Both the position numbers and the translations under genes were made by a program. A stretch of DNA of 64,000 nucleotides from Actinomycetota bacterium (lineage in GTDB: Bacteria; Actinomycetota; Acidimicrobiia; Acidimicrobiales; Iamiaceae): the NCBI GenBank assembly GCA_016185275.1, contig JACPNX010000013.1, positions 124,001 to 188,000 of the forward strand. Direction: 5' to 3'. Shown here in pieces: positions 55,040 through 62,550 of this stretch. Each line of letters begins with the position of its first letter. The stretch's first letter is position 1. The notes beneath the pieces are model-generated. The model had not been told where the DNA came from, did not search any database, and saw nothing but the letters and a program-made list of their open reading frames with translations.

Positions 55040-57528
55040 GCCGGCCTCCCGGCATCGACGGTGTCGGAGCCCGCCTCGGCGCCGAGGCCGGCTCCGGCTT
55101 CGGCCGGGTCGGGGACCCCACCGGGCGGCTCGATCGGAAGGGTCACCGCCACGCACGCGCCCGTCTCGCTCGGCTCGAAGCGGATCCGCCCGCCGTGCGC
55201 CTCGACGATGCCTCGGGCGATGGGCAGGCCGAGCCCCGCCCCGGGGCCGTCGGCCGGTCCGCGCTCGTGCGGCAGGAACATCCGCTCGGCGGTCTCGACG
55301 GCCACGCCGGGACCGTCGTCGCGCACCCGCACCGTCACCGTGGACGCGCCGTCGTCGACGCGTGCGCTGACGTCGACGCGCGTCAGGCCGCTGGCGTGGC
55401 GCGCCGCGTTCTCGAGCAGGTTGACGAACACCTGCTCGAGGCGATCGTGGTCGGCCCACACGGGTGGCACCGCGCCGCCCTCGCCGGACAGCCGTATGAC
55501 GCCGGGTGCCGCCTCGCTGACACACGCCCGGGCCGCTTCGAGCACGAGCCCCAGGTCGCACCAGTCGGGCACGAGCCGCAGCACCCCCGAGTCGATGGCG
55601 CCGAAGTCGAGCAGGTCACCGACGAGGCGGCCCATGCGAGCGGACTCGGAGGCGATCGAGTGCAGGAAGCGCTCCTGGGACCAGGCGTCCCACGACACGT
55701 CCTGTTGCTGGAGCGTCGAGGCGTAACCCTGGATGGCGGTGAGGGGCGTGCGCAGCTCGTGGTTCAGCCGGGAGAGGAACTCGCGCTGGAGGCGGTGCGA
55801 GCGCCGCAGCGACTCGGCCTCGGCGGTGGCCTGCTCGAGGGTCTCACGCTCCAGGGCGAGGCGCAGCGAGCGGGCCGCGTCGTCGAGCAGGTCGAGGGCG
55901 TCGTTGGACAGCCGTTCCGAGTCGGCCCACCAGGCACTCACGACGACCCGCCCCTCGGGGGCGACGATCGGCACGGCCAGCACGTCGGCGCCGACGAGCC
56001 GAGCCCGGTCGACCCGCCCGCTGGCGGACAGCACCGCGTCCGCCGCGGCCTCCTGGCGCGCGCCGGCGACCGCCATGGCGGCCGAGCCGAGATCGGTGGC
56101 GGGGTAGGCGGATGTCCGGCCGTCGGCACCGTGGAGCGCGATGACGTCGGCGCCGAGGCCCCGGCACAGCGCCAGCAGCACCACCGCGATGCCACCTCGG
56201 GCCGCGCCGGGTCCGGCCATGGTGTCGAGGACTCCACGAAGGGTCTCGAGCACCCGGTTGCGCCGCGTCGCGTCGGCCAGCAGCTGCTCCCGGTCGATGG
56301 CCGCCGCCGCGTGGCTGGCGTAGAGCGACACCAGCTCGAGCTGGTCGGCCTGCGGCCTGCCGACCGCGTCGGCGAAACCCGAGATGGTCCCGAGCACACC
56401 GAGCGAGCCGATGATGGGCACCGACCACGTGCTGCGCGGCGCCGGTCCCCGGCGGGCGCGCACCGGCGCCCACCTCGAGTCGCGCCGGCAGTCCTCCACC
56501 ACCACCGCCTCGCCCGTCGCCGCCGCGATGCCGGGCGGCCCGCCGCTCGCGCCGGTGGGCAGCAGCTCCAGAGCCTCGAGCAGCGCGTCGGGCAGGCCGA
56601 CGGTGGCCGAGCATCGCAGCTTCGGCGCGGCGTCGTCGGCGCCGTCGGTGTCCACCAGGTGCACGCACAGCTGTTGCACACCGACCGCCTCGGCCATGGC
56701 CGAGACGATCAGCGGCAGGCTGGCCGAGGGCTCGACCTCCGCCAGCTGGTCCACCAGGCTGCGCAGCCGGCGGAGCTGGCGGCGCGCGGTGGAGTCGGCC
56801 TCGACCCCGGACATGAGTGCGACGACATCCTCTGGGTGCACCTCGAGGGGCGACACGTCGGCGACGACGCGGCCGTCGCGCAGCACGGCGATCCGGTCGG
56901 CGAGGCCGAAGACCTGGTCGAGCCGGTGCGAGACGAGCAGAACGGCAGTACCGGAATCGCGCAGCTGGCGGATCACGCGCTCGACGACGCGGGACTCCGC
57001 GACGCCCAGAGCGGCCGTGGGCTCGTCGAGGATCAGCACGCTCGGCCGGTGGAGGACGGCACGGGCCAGCGCCACGAGCTGGCGCTGGCCCCCCGACAGG
57101 AGCGCCACGGGCAGCAGCGGAGTCGGGATGCTGATGCGCAGCCGCTCGAACAACGCCCGGCCGTCGGCCGCCATCGCCGCCTCGTCGAGGAGGGCACCGG
57201 AGCGGCGCTCCTTGCCGAGGAAGAGGTTGGCGACGGCGCTGAGGTTGTCGCACAGGGCGAGGTCCTGCCACACGACCGCCAGCTCGGGGGTCAGCGGCGC
57301 GCCGGGCGGCTCCGGCCCTGCCGGCGGCGGATCGCCGATGTGCACGTCGCCCAGGTCGGCACTGAGCGCGCCGGCGACGCACGACACCAGCGTCGACTTG
57401 CCGGCACCGTTCTCGCCGACGAGGGCGACGATCTCACCGTGGCGGACGTCGAGGTCGACGCCCTGGAGCACGCGGTGCCCGGCGAAGCGCTTGTGCACCC
57501 CTCGCACCCGGAGCGCGACCGTCGTCAT
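55036..57528 (-). CDS. ABC ATPase - GAF - GAF - histidine kinase fusion protein
   Basis: 830 residues from ATG 57528 (GGAGGCG before it). Residues 5-225 form a complete ABC ATPase: Walker A GENGAGKST (38-46), Q88 in WQDLALCDN, signature LSGGQRQ (144-150), Walker B SVLILDEP (163-170), and H-loop VSHRL. GAF-like domains follow at about 265-412 and 425-560. A histidine kinase closes the chain: H590 in LNHELRTPL, N-box FVNLLENAARHA, G1 DDGPGV (737-742) and G2 GAGLGLPIARGIV (763-775). No membrane helix is seen. The ABC part is a paralogue of the transporter ATPase downstream. It starts an operon with its response regulator and a sugar-type transporter. A plausible role is a kinase whose activity follows transporter or nucleotide state. 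Confidence 0.95.
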   Translation of the reverse strand: MTTVALRVRGVHKRFAGHRVLQGVDLDVRHGEIVALVGENGAGKSTLVSCVAGALSADLGDVHIGDPPPAGPEPPGAPLTPELAVVWQDLALCDNLSAVANLFLGKERRSGALLDEAAMAADGRALFERLRISIPTPLLPVALLSGGQRQLVALARAVLHRPSVLILDEPTAALGVAESRVVERVIRQLRDSGTAVLLVSHRLDQVFGLADRIAVLRDGRVVADVSPLEVHPEDVVALMSGVEADSTARRQLRRLRSLVDQLAEVEPSASLPLIVSAMAEAVGVQQLCVHLVDTDGADDAAPKLRCSATVGLPDALLEALELLPTGASGGPPGIAAATGEAVVVEDCRRDSRWAPVRARRGPAPRSTWSVPIIGSLGVLGTISGFADAVGRPQADQLELVSLYASHAAAAIDREQLLADATRRNRVLETLRGVLDTMAGPGAARGGIAVVLLALCRGLGADVIALHGADGRTSAYPATDLGSAAMAVAGARQEAAADAVLSASGRVDRARLVGADVLAVPIVAPEGRVVVSAWWADSERLSNDALDLLDDAARSLRLALERETLEQATAEAESLRRSHRLQREFLSRLNHELRTPLTAIQGYASTLQQQDVSWDAWSQERFLHSIASESARMGRLVGDLLDFGAIDSGVLRLVPDWCDLGLVLEAARACVSEAAPGVIRLSGEGGAVPPVWADHDRLEQVFVNLLENAARHASGLTRVDVSARVDDGASTVTVRVRDDGPGVAVETAERMFLPHERGPADGPGAGLGLPIARGIVEAHGGRIRFEPSETGACVAVTLPIEPPGGVPDPAEAGAGLGAEAGSDTVDAGRPA

Positions 57529-57685
57529 CGCCTCCAGTGTGCTCCGCGCGCTGCAGCACCGCGCTCGGGTGGTCGACCGCGAGGCCCCCGCCGTCCCGGC
57601 CCGCCGGAGATCCCCGTCCCGGCCTGACGCAGCGTTGTGCTGCGCCCCGCCCTCACGGCGGCATGCCTGCGGGCGTGTGAGGCGG

Positions 57686-58072
57686 CTACGTCGTCGACGT
57701 GCTGGGGGCGTCCGCGGCGACGATGGGCGTGTCGGCCACGCCGCCGCGCAGATCGAGCGGATCGCCGCCGCCGTCGTCACCGAGCGCACCGGCGGCGGAG
57801 TGAGCGGCTTCGGTGGCACCTGGGGTCGACGGCGACCAGCTGGGACCGGCCGAACCGGAGGATCCCTGCGACCCGGCGCGGGCACCCGTCGATGACTGCG
57901 CCCGCTCCTTGGCCTTGTCGAGCTGGCCCTTCACCTGGTCCTGCAGCTGGGCACGGCGATCCTCGCCCTTGTCGGGATCGAGGAAGTAGGCGAGCGCCGC
58001 ACCGGCGGCTGCCGCGGTCAACGTCCGGATCGGGTGGCGCAGCGTGGTGCGGAAGGGGTGGAACAAGAGCAT
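57686..58072 (-). CDS. Small YtxH-like protein
   Basis: 128 residues. A short N-terminus with a hydrophobic, Ala-rich segment (LTAAAAGAALAYFLDPDKGE, about 18-37) is followed by a coiled-coil-like stretch (RRAQLQDQVKGQLDKAKERA) and a Ser/Gly/Pro/Ala tail. AAYFLDPxxG is typical of small actinobacterial YtxH-domain proteins of unknown role. A 157-bp gap before it, after the kinase start, shows no gene. Confidence 0.65.
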   Translation of the reverse strand: MLLFHPFRTTLRHPIRTLTAAAAGAALAYFLDPDKGEDRRAQLQDQVKGQLDKAKERAQSSTGARAGSQGSSGSAGPSWSPSTPGATEAAHSAAGALGDDGGGDPLDLRGGVADTPIVAADAPSTSTT

Positions 58073-58157
58073 GGCGGTTGCGCTCCTCGTGCGGGGACGC
58101 CAGGTGGCCTACCCATCCAGGTCACGGCGGACCCATCCCGATCACCGCCGCGGGCGC

Positions 58158-59024
58158 CTAACCGGGCGAATAGAGGTTCAACCGGCCGCCGCGGACGAAG
58201 CCGGCCAGGGTCAGTCCCGCGGTCCGGGCCGCTTCGACGGCGAGCGCGGACGGCGCCGAGACGGCCACCACCGCCGCGAAGCCGGCCGCCCACGCCTTCT
58301 GCACGATCTCGAACGAGGCGCGGCCGCTGACGTAGAGCCCGAGGTCGCCGCCCGGCGGCAGGCGGCCGTCCAGCAACAACCTGCCCACCACCTTGTCGAC
58401 CGCGTTGTGGCGGCCGATGTCCTCCCGGACGACCAGCGGCTCACCGGCCCGGTCGAACGCGGCCGCGGCATGGACCGCTCCGGTGGCTGCGAACAGCTCC
58501 TGGTCGGGCCGGACCCGCTCGGCCACGCCCACCAGCACGCCGAGCGGAAACGGTTCGACGGGAGGCAGCGGAGCCAGGCGGGCCCGGAGCTCGTCGATCG
58601 ACGTCGATCCGCACAGACCGCACGACGACGTCGTCGTCCCGACCCGGGGGACCGGAACCGGAGCGGCGCCGCCGGTCTCGACGTCGACGACGTTGAACCG
58701 GGCGGCGTCGGGAGCGAGGTCGGCGGGCGGCGGAGGCCCCGGACCCCGGCCCGCGAGGCGTGGGGCGCACGAGCCGCCCGGCATGCAATATCGGACGCGT
58801 CGGACCACGGCTCCAGCCAGCAGGCCGTCACCGTGGCAGAGCCCGGCGGCCAGCTCGTGGTCGTGGCCTGGTGTGCGCATGGTGGTGCCGACGAGGTTGC
58901 CGTCGAGCCTGATCTCCAGTGGCTCCTCCACCGCCAGCTCGTCGGGGCCGCGCTGGCTGCCGCTCGCGTCCACGCGCCGGACGAGCACGGTCTCGGAGCG
59001 ACCCCTGCGTGACACCGACGCCAC
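58158..59024 (-). CDS. fdhD: Formate dehydrogenase accessory sulfurtransferase FdhD
   Basis: 288 residues from GTG 59024 (GTG 59015 is an alternative). FdhD carries sulfur from IscS to the molybdenum cofactor of formate dehydrogenase. The catalytic CxxC loop is SSCGLCGSTS, with two cysteines. Other family blocks are EEPLEIRLDGN, HDHELAAGLCHGDGL, ATGAVHAAAAFD, REDIGRHNAVDKVVG and SGRASFEIVQKA. No formate dehydrogenase genes are in the window. Upstream frames continue through tandem repeats but have no family match. Confidence 0.94.
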   Translation of the reverse strand: MASVSRRGRSETVLVRRVDASGSQRGPDELAVEEPLEIRLDGNLVGTTMRTPGHDHELAAGLCHGDGLLAGAVVRRVRYCMPGGSCAPRLAGRGPGPPPPADLAPDAARFNVVDVETGGAAPVPVPRVGTTTSSCGLCGSTSIDELRARLAPLPPVEPFPLGVLVGVAERVRPDQELFAATGAVHAAAAFDRAGEPLVVREDIGRHNAVDKVVGRLLLDGRLPPGGDLGLYVSGRASFEIVQKAWAAGFAAVVAVSAPSALAVEAARTAGLTLAGFVRGGRLNLYSPG

Positions 59025-59060
59025 GCTACGGCGGCTGGCGCGTGGCGGTGCGCGTCGCCG

Positions 59061-59102
59061 CCGACGCGTGGCCGCCGACGCGTGGCCGCCGACGCGTGGC
59101 CG
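59061..59102. repeat. 14-bp tandem repeat, three copies
   Basis: CCGACGCGTGGCCG repeats at 59061, 59075 and 59089. The 14-bp unit would shift any reading frame, which argues that no gene crosses it. It is flanked on both sides by related GCGGTGCGCGTCG stretches. Confidence 0.88.
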
Positions 59103-59327
59103 CCGGCGCATAGCGGTGCGCGTCGTCGACGACGTCGCCGAAGCCGAAGCCGATCCGGTGACGAGGCTCGCGACACATTCCTGGGAAGGCGGTGGTGCGA
59201 GCCCGGCGACGTGCCACTCGATCTCGTCGCGGACCAGCGACGCGCGGTCGACGCCTGGATGGCGGGCGACGTACGCCCACTGCCGGCCGGCTGGGGCTCC
59301 GGCTGGATCAGGCCACGGCGGCGGTGA
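59082..59327 (+). CDS. Possible small ORF or decayed gene end
   Basis: Plus-strand frame beginning in the 14-bp repeat. The last 45 codons read like a real protein (RRWCEPGDVPLDLVADQRR, then AVDAWMAGDVRPLPAGWGSG), whereas the first part is repeat-derived and a different frame looks more natural there. This pattern fits a gene truncated or frameshifted by the repeat. It overlaps the end of the convergent sigma gene by 20 bases. No family recognised. Confidence 0.25.
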   Translation: MAADAWPPAHSGARRRRRRRSRSRSGDEARDTFLGRRWCEPGDVPLDLVADQRRAVDAWMAGDVRPLPAGWGSGWIRPRRR

Positions 59328-59964
59328 CGGGCTCGGTCAACGACCGGCGGTCGAGGTCGTCCAGCTCGCGCCCGAGCTTGCGCTTGATGCGTTGGACCGC
59401 GTTGTCGACGGCCTTCCCGTGCCGTCCGATCCGCTCGGAGATCTCGTGGTAGCTGACGCCCTCGACGTAGAGCGCCAGCACCTCGACCTCGAGGTCCGAC
59501 AGCCGCGAGGCGACCGCCTCGCGCAGCACGGCGATCCGCTCGGCGGACACGACGGTGTCGACCGGGTCGGGCGAGCCGGCCGGCAGCAGATCCTCCGCGC
59601 ACCGGTCCTCGCCGTCGTGGCGGGGGGCGCTCAGGGAGACGTACTGGTTGAGCGCCTGGTGCTTCTGCCGGTTGGCGCCCTTGATGGCCGTGATGACCTG
59701 GCGGGTGATGCACAGCTCGGCGAACGCTCTGAAGCTCACCTCGTGCTCGGGCCGGAAGTCGCGCACCGCCTTGTAGAGGCCGATCAGCGCCTCCTGTTCG
59801 AGGTCGTCCGCATCCCCACCGACGAGGAAGTACCCGCGGCTCTTGGCCCGCGCGAAGCGCCGGTAGCGGGTCACGAGGACTTCGAGGGCCTCTGCGTCAC
59901 CGGATTGGAAGCGAGCGCACAGGTCCGCGTCCGGCAGGTCGGTGGGTGCGGCGACAGCGCGCAT
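59308..59964 (-). CDS. Sigma-70 family factor, SigH-like
   Basis: 218 residues. Region 2 is complete (LVTRYRRFARAKSRGYFLVG, then DLEQEALIGLYKAVRDFRPE, then SFRAFAELCITRQVITAI), followed by GANRQKHQALNQYVSLS, a sequence characteristic of the Bacillus SigH (sporulation/stationary-phase) group. Region 4 is YHEISERIGRHGKAVDNAVQ-RIKRKL. No anti-sigma gene is adjacent. GGAAGGACCC precedes the ATG. A 14-bp palindrome lies 57 bases upstream. Confidence 0.93.
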   Translation of the reverse strand: MRAVAAPTDLPDADLCARFQSGDAEALEVLVTRYRRFARAKSRGYFLVGGDADDLEQEALIGLYKAVRDFRPEHEVSFRAFAELCITRQVITAIKGANRQKHQALNQYVSLSAPRHDGEDRCAEDLLPAGSPDPVDTVVSAERIAVLREAVASRLSDLEVEVLALYVEGVSYHEISERIGRHGKAVDNAVQRIKRKLGRELDDLDRRSLTEPVTAAVA

Positions 59965-60020
59965 GGAGGGTCCTTCCGGTGGTGCGACGAGAGGTGTCGG
60001 TGGTGGCAGACGTCACCCGA

Positions 60021-60034
60021 ACTGACTAGTCAGT
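60021..60034. promoter_or_regulatory. 14-bp perfect palindrome upstream of the sigma gene
   Basis: ACTGACTAGTCAGT is its own reverse complement. It is the most AT-rich element in the 248-bp gap between the sigma gene and rlmB. The form ACTGACNNGTCAGT is common among TetR-family operators, so control of the sigma promoter by a repressor is plausible. The remainder of the gap shows no gene. Confidence 0.65.
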
Positions 60035-60212
60035 AGTAACCACCAGGACCGCCGGGCTGTCAAGCCCTCGAACGCGAGATCTTCGAGCGCCGGCGGAGAC
60101 GGTGGCCGGTCAGGCCCGCTCCGCGGCTTTCGCGCCCCGGGTTTGCGGACGCGCCGAACCGGCCGGACGCGAGAGGGCACGAAGGTCAGCGGTCGCGTTC
60201 GACCGGCCGTGC

Positions 60213-61343
60213 TCACGCTCGCCGGCGGGCGATCTCGAACAGGGCCAGGCCGCCGGCAACGGCGACGTTGAGCGACTCGAGGCGGCCACGCATCGGAATG
60301 GCAGCCACCTCGTCGCAGCGCTCGCGGGTGAGGCGGGCCAGGCCCCGGTCCTCCGCGCCGAGGACCACGCACACCGGCTCCGTCGCGTCGACCTGGAGCT
60401 CCCAGAGCGCGGTGTCGGCGCCGGCGTCGAGGCCGACCACCCAGACCCCGCGCTCGCGCAGCCGGGCCAGCGCCGCCGGCAAGCCTCCCACGACCGCGAT
60501 CGGCAGGTGCTCGACGGCCCCTGCGGCGGCCTTCGTGACCGCCGGGGTGACGTGGGCGGCTCGATGCCGGGGCAGGACGACGCCGGTGACACCGGCGCAC
60601 GCTGCGGTGCGCAGGAGGGCGCCGACGTTGCGTGGATCGGTCACGCCATCGAGCGCCAGGAGGTACGGCACGGGCGCGAAGGGCGCGAAGGGCGCGAGGG
60701 GCCCGGCGAGTTCGTCGAGGTCGGCCTCGTCGAGCGGAGCGGCAGTGGCCAGCACACCCTGGGGCGCATCCGTGCGCGCCTGCGCCTCGAGCCTCGAACG
60801 CGACAGCTGGCGCACCGGCACCCGCGCCTCCTCGGCCAGCTCGACGATCTCACGCAGGATCGGTGCGGGGTCGAGATCCTCGGCCATCAGGACCTCGTGA
60901 ACCCGGCGTCGGCCCGCGATCAGCAGCTCGCGCACCGCGTGGCGACCCTCGACCTGCTCGCCCCCCAACCGGTCGTTGCTCCGCCGGGAGCGCGGGTCTG
61001 GTGAGCGACCGGCCCCGCGCCTGGCGGTCTCGAGCTCACCGCCCCCCGGGCCACGCCCGGGCGCGCCGCGGCCACTCGCGACCGGGCGGCGGGGCCCTTC
61101 GGAGCCACCAGTTCCGCCGGAGCGGCCGGAACCGCTGGCGCGGCCAGTACCACCGGAGCCACCAGTGCGGCCGGAACCGCTGGAGCGGCCAGTACCACCG
61201 GAGCCACCAGTGCGGCCGGCACCACCGGAGCCACCAGTGCGGCCGGTGCGCCGGGAGCCACCAGTACCGCCGGAGCCGCTCCGCCGGCCCCCGGGCGCGG
61301 CCGGGCCCCCCGCACCCCGGCCTGCCCCTCGAGCGGGGCTCAC
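60213..61343 (-). CDS. rlmB: 23S rRNA (guanosine-2'-O-)-methyltransferase RlmB with Gly/Arg-rich N-terminal extension
   Basis: 376 residues from GTG 61343, which overlaps the ispF stop (GTGA). From about residue 120 the protein is a normal SpoU/TrmH enzyme: EQVEGRHAVRELLIAGRR (substrate-binding domain), then LALDGVTDPRNVGALLRTAA, CVVLGAEDRGLARLTRERCD and IPMRGRLESLNVAVAGGLAL, the three SPOUT motifs and trefoil knot. Residues about 10-120 are a Gly/Ser/Arg/Thr-rich low-complexity tail partly encoded by 45-bp repeats. Similar basic tails occur in other actinobacterial RlmB. cysS, often between ispF and rlmB in mycobacteria, is absent here. Confidence 0.94.
   Translation of the reverse strand: MSPARGAGRGAGGPAAPGGRRSGSGGTGGSRRTGRTGGSGGAGRTGGSGGTGRSSGSGRTGGSGGTGRASGSGRSGGTGGSEGPRRPVASGRGAPGRGPGGGELETARRGAGRSPDPRSRRSNDRLGGEQVEGRHAVRELLIAGRRRVHEVLMAEDLDPAPILREIVELAEEARVPVRQLSRSRLEAQARTDAPQGVLATAAPLDEADLDELAGPLAPFAPFAPVPYLLALDGVTDPRNVGALLRTAACAGVTGVVLPRHRAAHVTPAVTKAAAGAVEHLPIAVVGGLPAALARLRERGVWVVGLDAGADTALWELQVDATEPVCVVLGAEDRGLARLTRERCDEVAAIPMRGRLESLNVAVAGGLALFEIARRRA
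61127..61262 (-). repeat. 45-bp repeat in the rlmB N-terminal region
   Basis: A 45-bp unit at 61127-61171 is repeated at 61172-61216 with one change, and shorter diverged copies continue to about 61262. It encodes the 15-residue unit SGSGRTGGSGGTGRA. Length is a multiple of three. Confidence 0.85.
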
Positions 61344-61813
61344 GGCCGCGCCACCACGGCGACCGCCCAGGCGGCGACGCCCTCGCCTCGGCCCAGGGCC
61401 CCGATGCCCTCGGTGCGCCGACCGGTGACGGTGACCGGCGCTCCGAGCGCCTCCGACAGCCGGCGCTCGATCTCCGCCTTGCGCGGCGCCAGCTGCGGTG
61501 CGTCCAGCACGACCGAGCAGTCGACGTTGCCGGGCTCCCAGCCGGCCCCCCGCACGAGGCGGGCGGCCTCGGCGAGCAGGCCAACGCTGTCCGCTCCCGC
61601 CCAGGCGGGGTCGCTGTCGGGGAAGTGCTGGCCGAGGTCGCCCAAGCCGCCCGCGCCGAGCAGGGCGTCGGTGCAGGCGTGGGCCACGGGGTCGGCGTCG
61701 CTGTGGCCGTCGAGGCCGCGGCCGTCGAAGCGGATGCCGCCGAGCACCAGCGGCCGGTCGGGATCGTCGCTCCACCGGTGGAGGTCGAACCCCATGCCGA
61801 CCCGGACCTGCAT
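61340..61813 (-). CDS. ispF: 2-C-methyl-D-erythritol 2,4-cyclodiphosphate synthase
   Basis: 157 residues. RVGMGFDLHRW (Asp and His zinc ligands), LGGIRFDGRGLDGHSDADPV-AHACTDALLGA, GDLGQHFPDSDP, and NVDCSVVLDAPQL. It is the fifth MEP-pathway step. Its ATG is one base after the ispD stop, and its stop overlaps rlmB. Confidence 0.96.
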   Translation of the reverse strand: MQVRVGMGFDLHRWSDDPDRPLVLGGIRFDGRGLDGHSDADPVAHACTDALLGAGGLGDLGQHFPDSDPAWAGADSVGLLAEAARLVRGAGWEPGNVDCSVVLDAPQLAPRKAEIERRLSEALGAPVTVTGRRTEGIGALGRGEGVAAWAVAVVARP

Positions 61814-61814
61814 C

Positions 61815-62456
61815 TCAGCGTCCCTCGCTCAGCAGCCGCTCGGCGAGCAGCAGGTCCGCCGGATCGGTGATCTTGCGGTTGCACGGGTCGCCGGGCACGA
61901 CCACCACCCTGCCACCGGCAGCCTCGACCAGCGTGGCGTCGTCGGTCGCCTCGGGTTGGCCCACGTGGGCCCCGCGCAGAGCCGCGGCGCGGAAGGCCTG
62001 CGGCGTCTGGACGGCGACGAGCTGGTCGCGTTCGACAGGTCGCCCGTCGCGCCGCCGGATCGTGTCGACCACGGGCACGCCCGGGACGGCGGCGTCGGCG
62101 CCCGCTCGAACGGCGTCGACCACACGCCCGAACAGCCCGGCGCTCGCCAGCGGCCGGGCCGCGTCGTGGACCACGACCACGCCGGCGTCGTCCGGGACGC
62201 AGGCAAGGCCGGCGCGGACCGAGGCGGACCGGGTAGCGCCGCCGGCCACCACCACGTCGGCGGCCGGCTCGGCCGTTCCCACTCGCCTGGCGGGCACGAC
62301 CAGCACCACTCCTGCGGCCGCGGTGCGAGCCGCGTCGATCGACCAGTCGAGCACCCGGCGGCCGGCGAGGGGTGCGTACTGCTTGGCGCCGCCGAAGCGG
62401 CTGCCCTGCCCCGCGGCGACCACCACCGCCCACGTCGGACCGAGTGCCGCAGCCAC
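61815..62456 (-). CDS. ispD: 2-C-methyl-D-erythritol 4-phosphate cytidylyltransferase
   Basis: 213 residues from GTG 62456. The N-terminal nucleotide motif is VVVAAGQGSRFGGAKQYAPL, with VHDAARPL, VVDTIRRRDG, VQTPQAFRAAAL and TDDATLVEAAG following. It adds CMP to MEP. The start is chosen because about ten residues precede VVVAAGQGSRF, as in the family. It is divergent from crp. Confidence 0.95.
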   Translation of the reverse strand: MAAALGPTWAVVVAAGQGSRFGGAKQYAPLAGRRVLDWSIDAARTAAAGVVLVVPARRVGTAEPAADVVVAGGATRSASVRAGLACVPDDAGVVVVHDAARPLASAGLFGRVVDAVRAGADAAVPGVPVVDTIRRRDGRPVERDQLVAVQTPQAFRAAALRGAHVGQPEATDDATLVEAAGGRVVVVPGDPCNRKITDPADLLLAERLLSEGR

Positions 62457-62518
62457 GAACGAGGACCGTACCGGCCCGTGGCATGCCGCAGCCCCGTCCC
62501 GGGTCCGACCCGTGGACG

Positions 62519-62534
62519 GGTGACGCCGTTCACC
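62519..62534. promoter_or_regulatory. Crp-type palindrome at the crp gene start
   Basis: GGTGACGCCGTTCACC is symmetric over its outer five bases on each side, matching GTGA-N6-TCAC. It ends 16 bases before ATG 62551 and four before ATG 62539, and lies 63 bases upstream of ispD on the other side. Its position suggests autorepression. Confidence 0.65.
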
Positions 62535-62550
62535 TACGATGACCCCCGCC

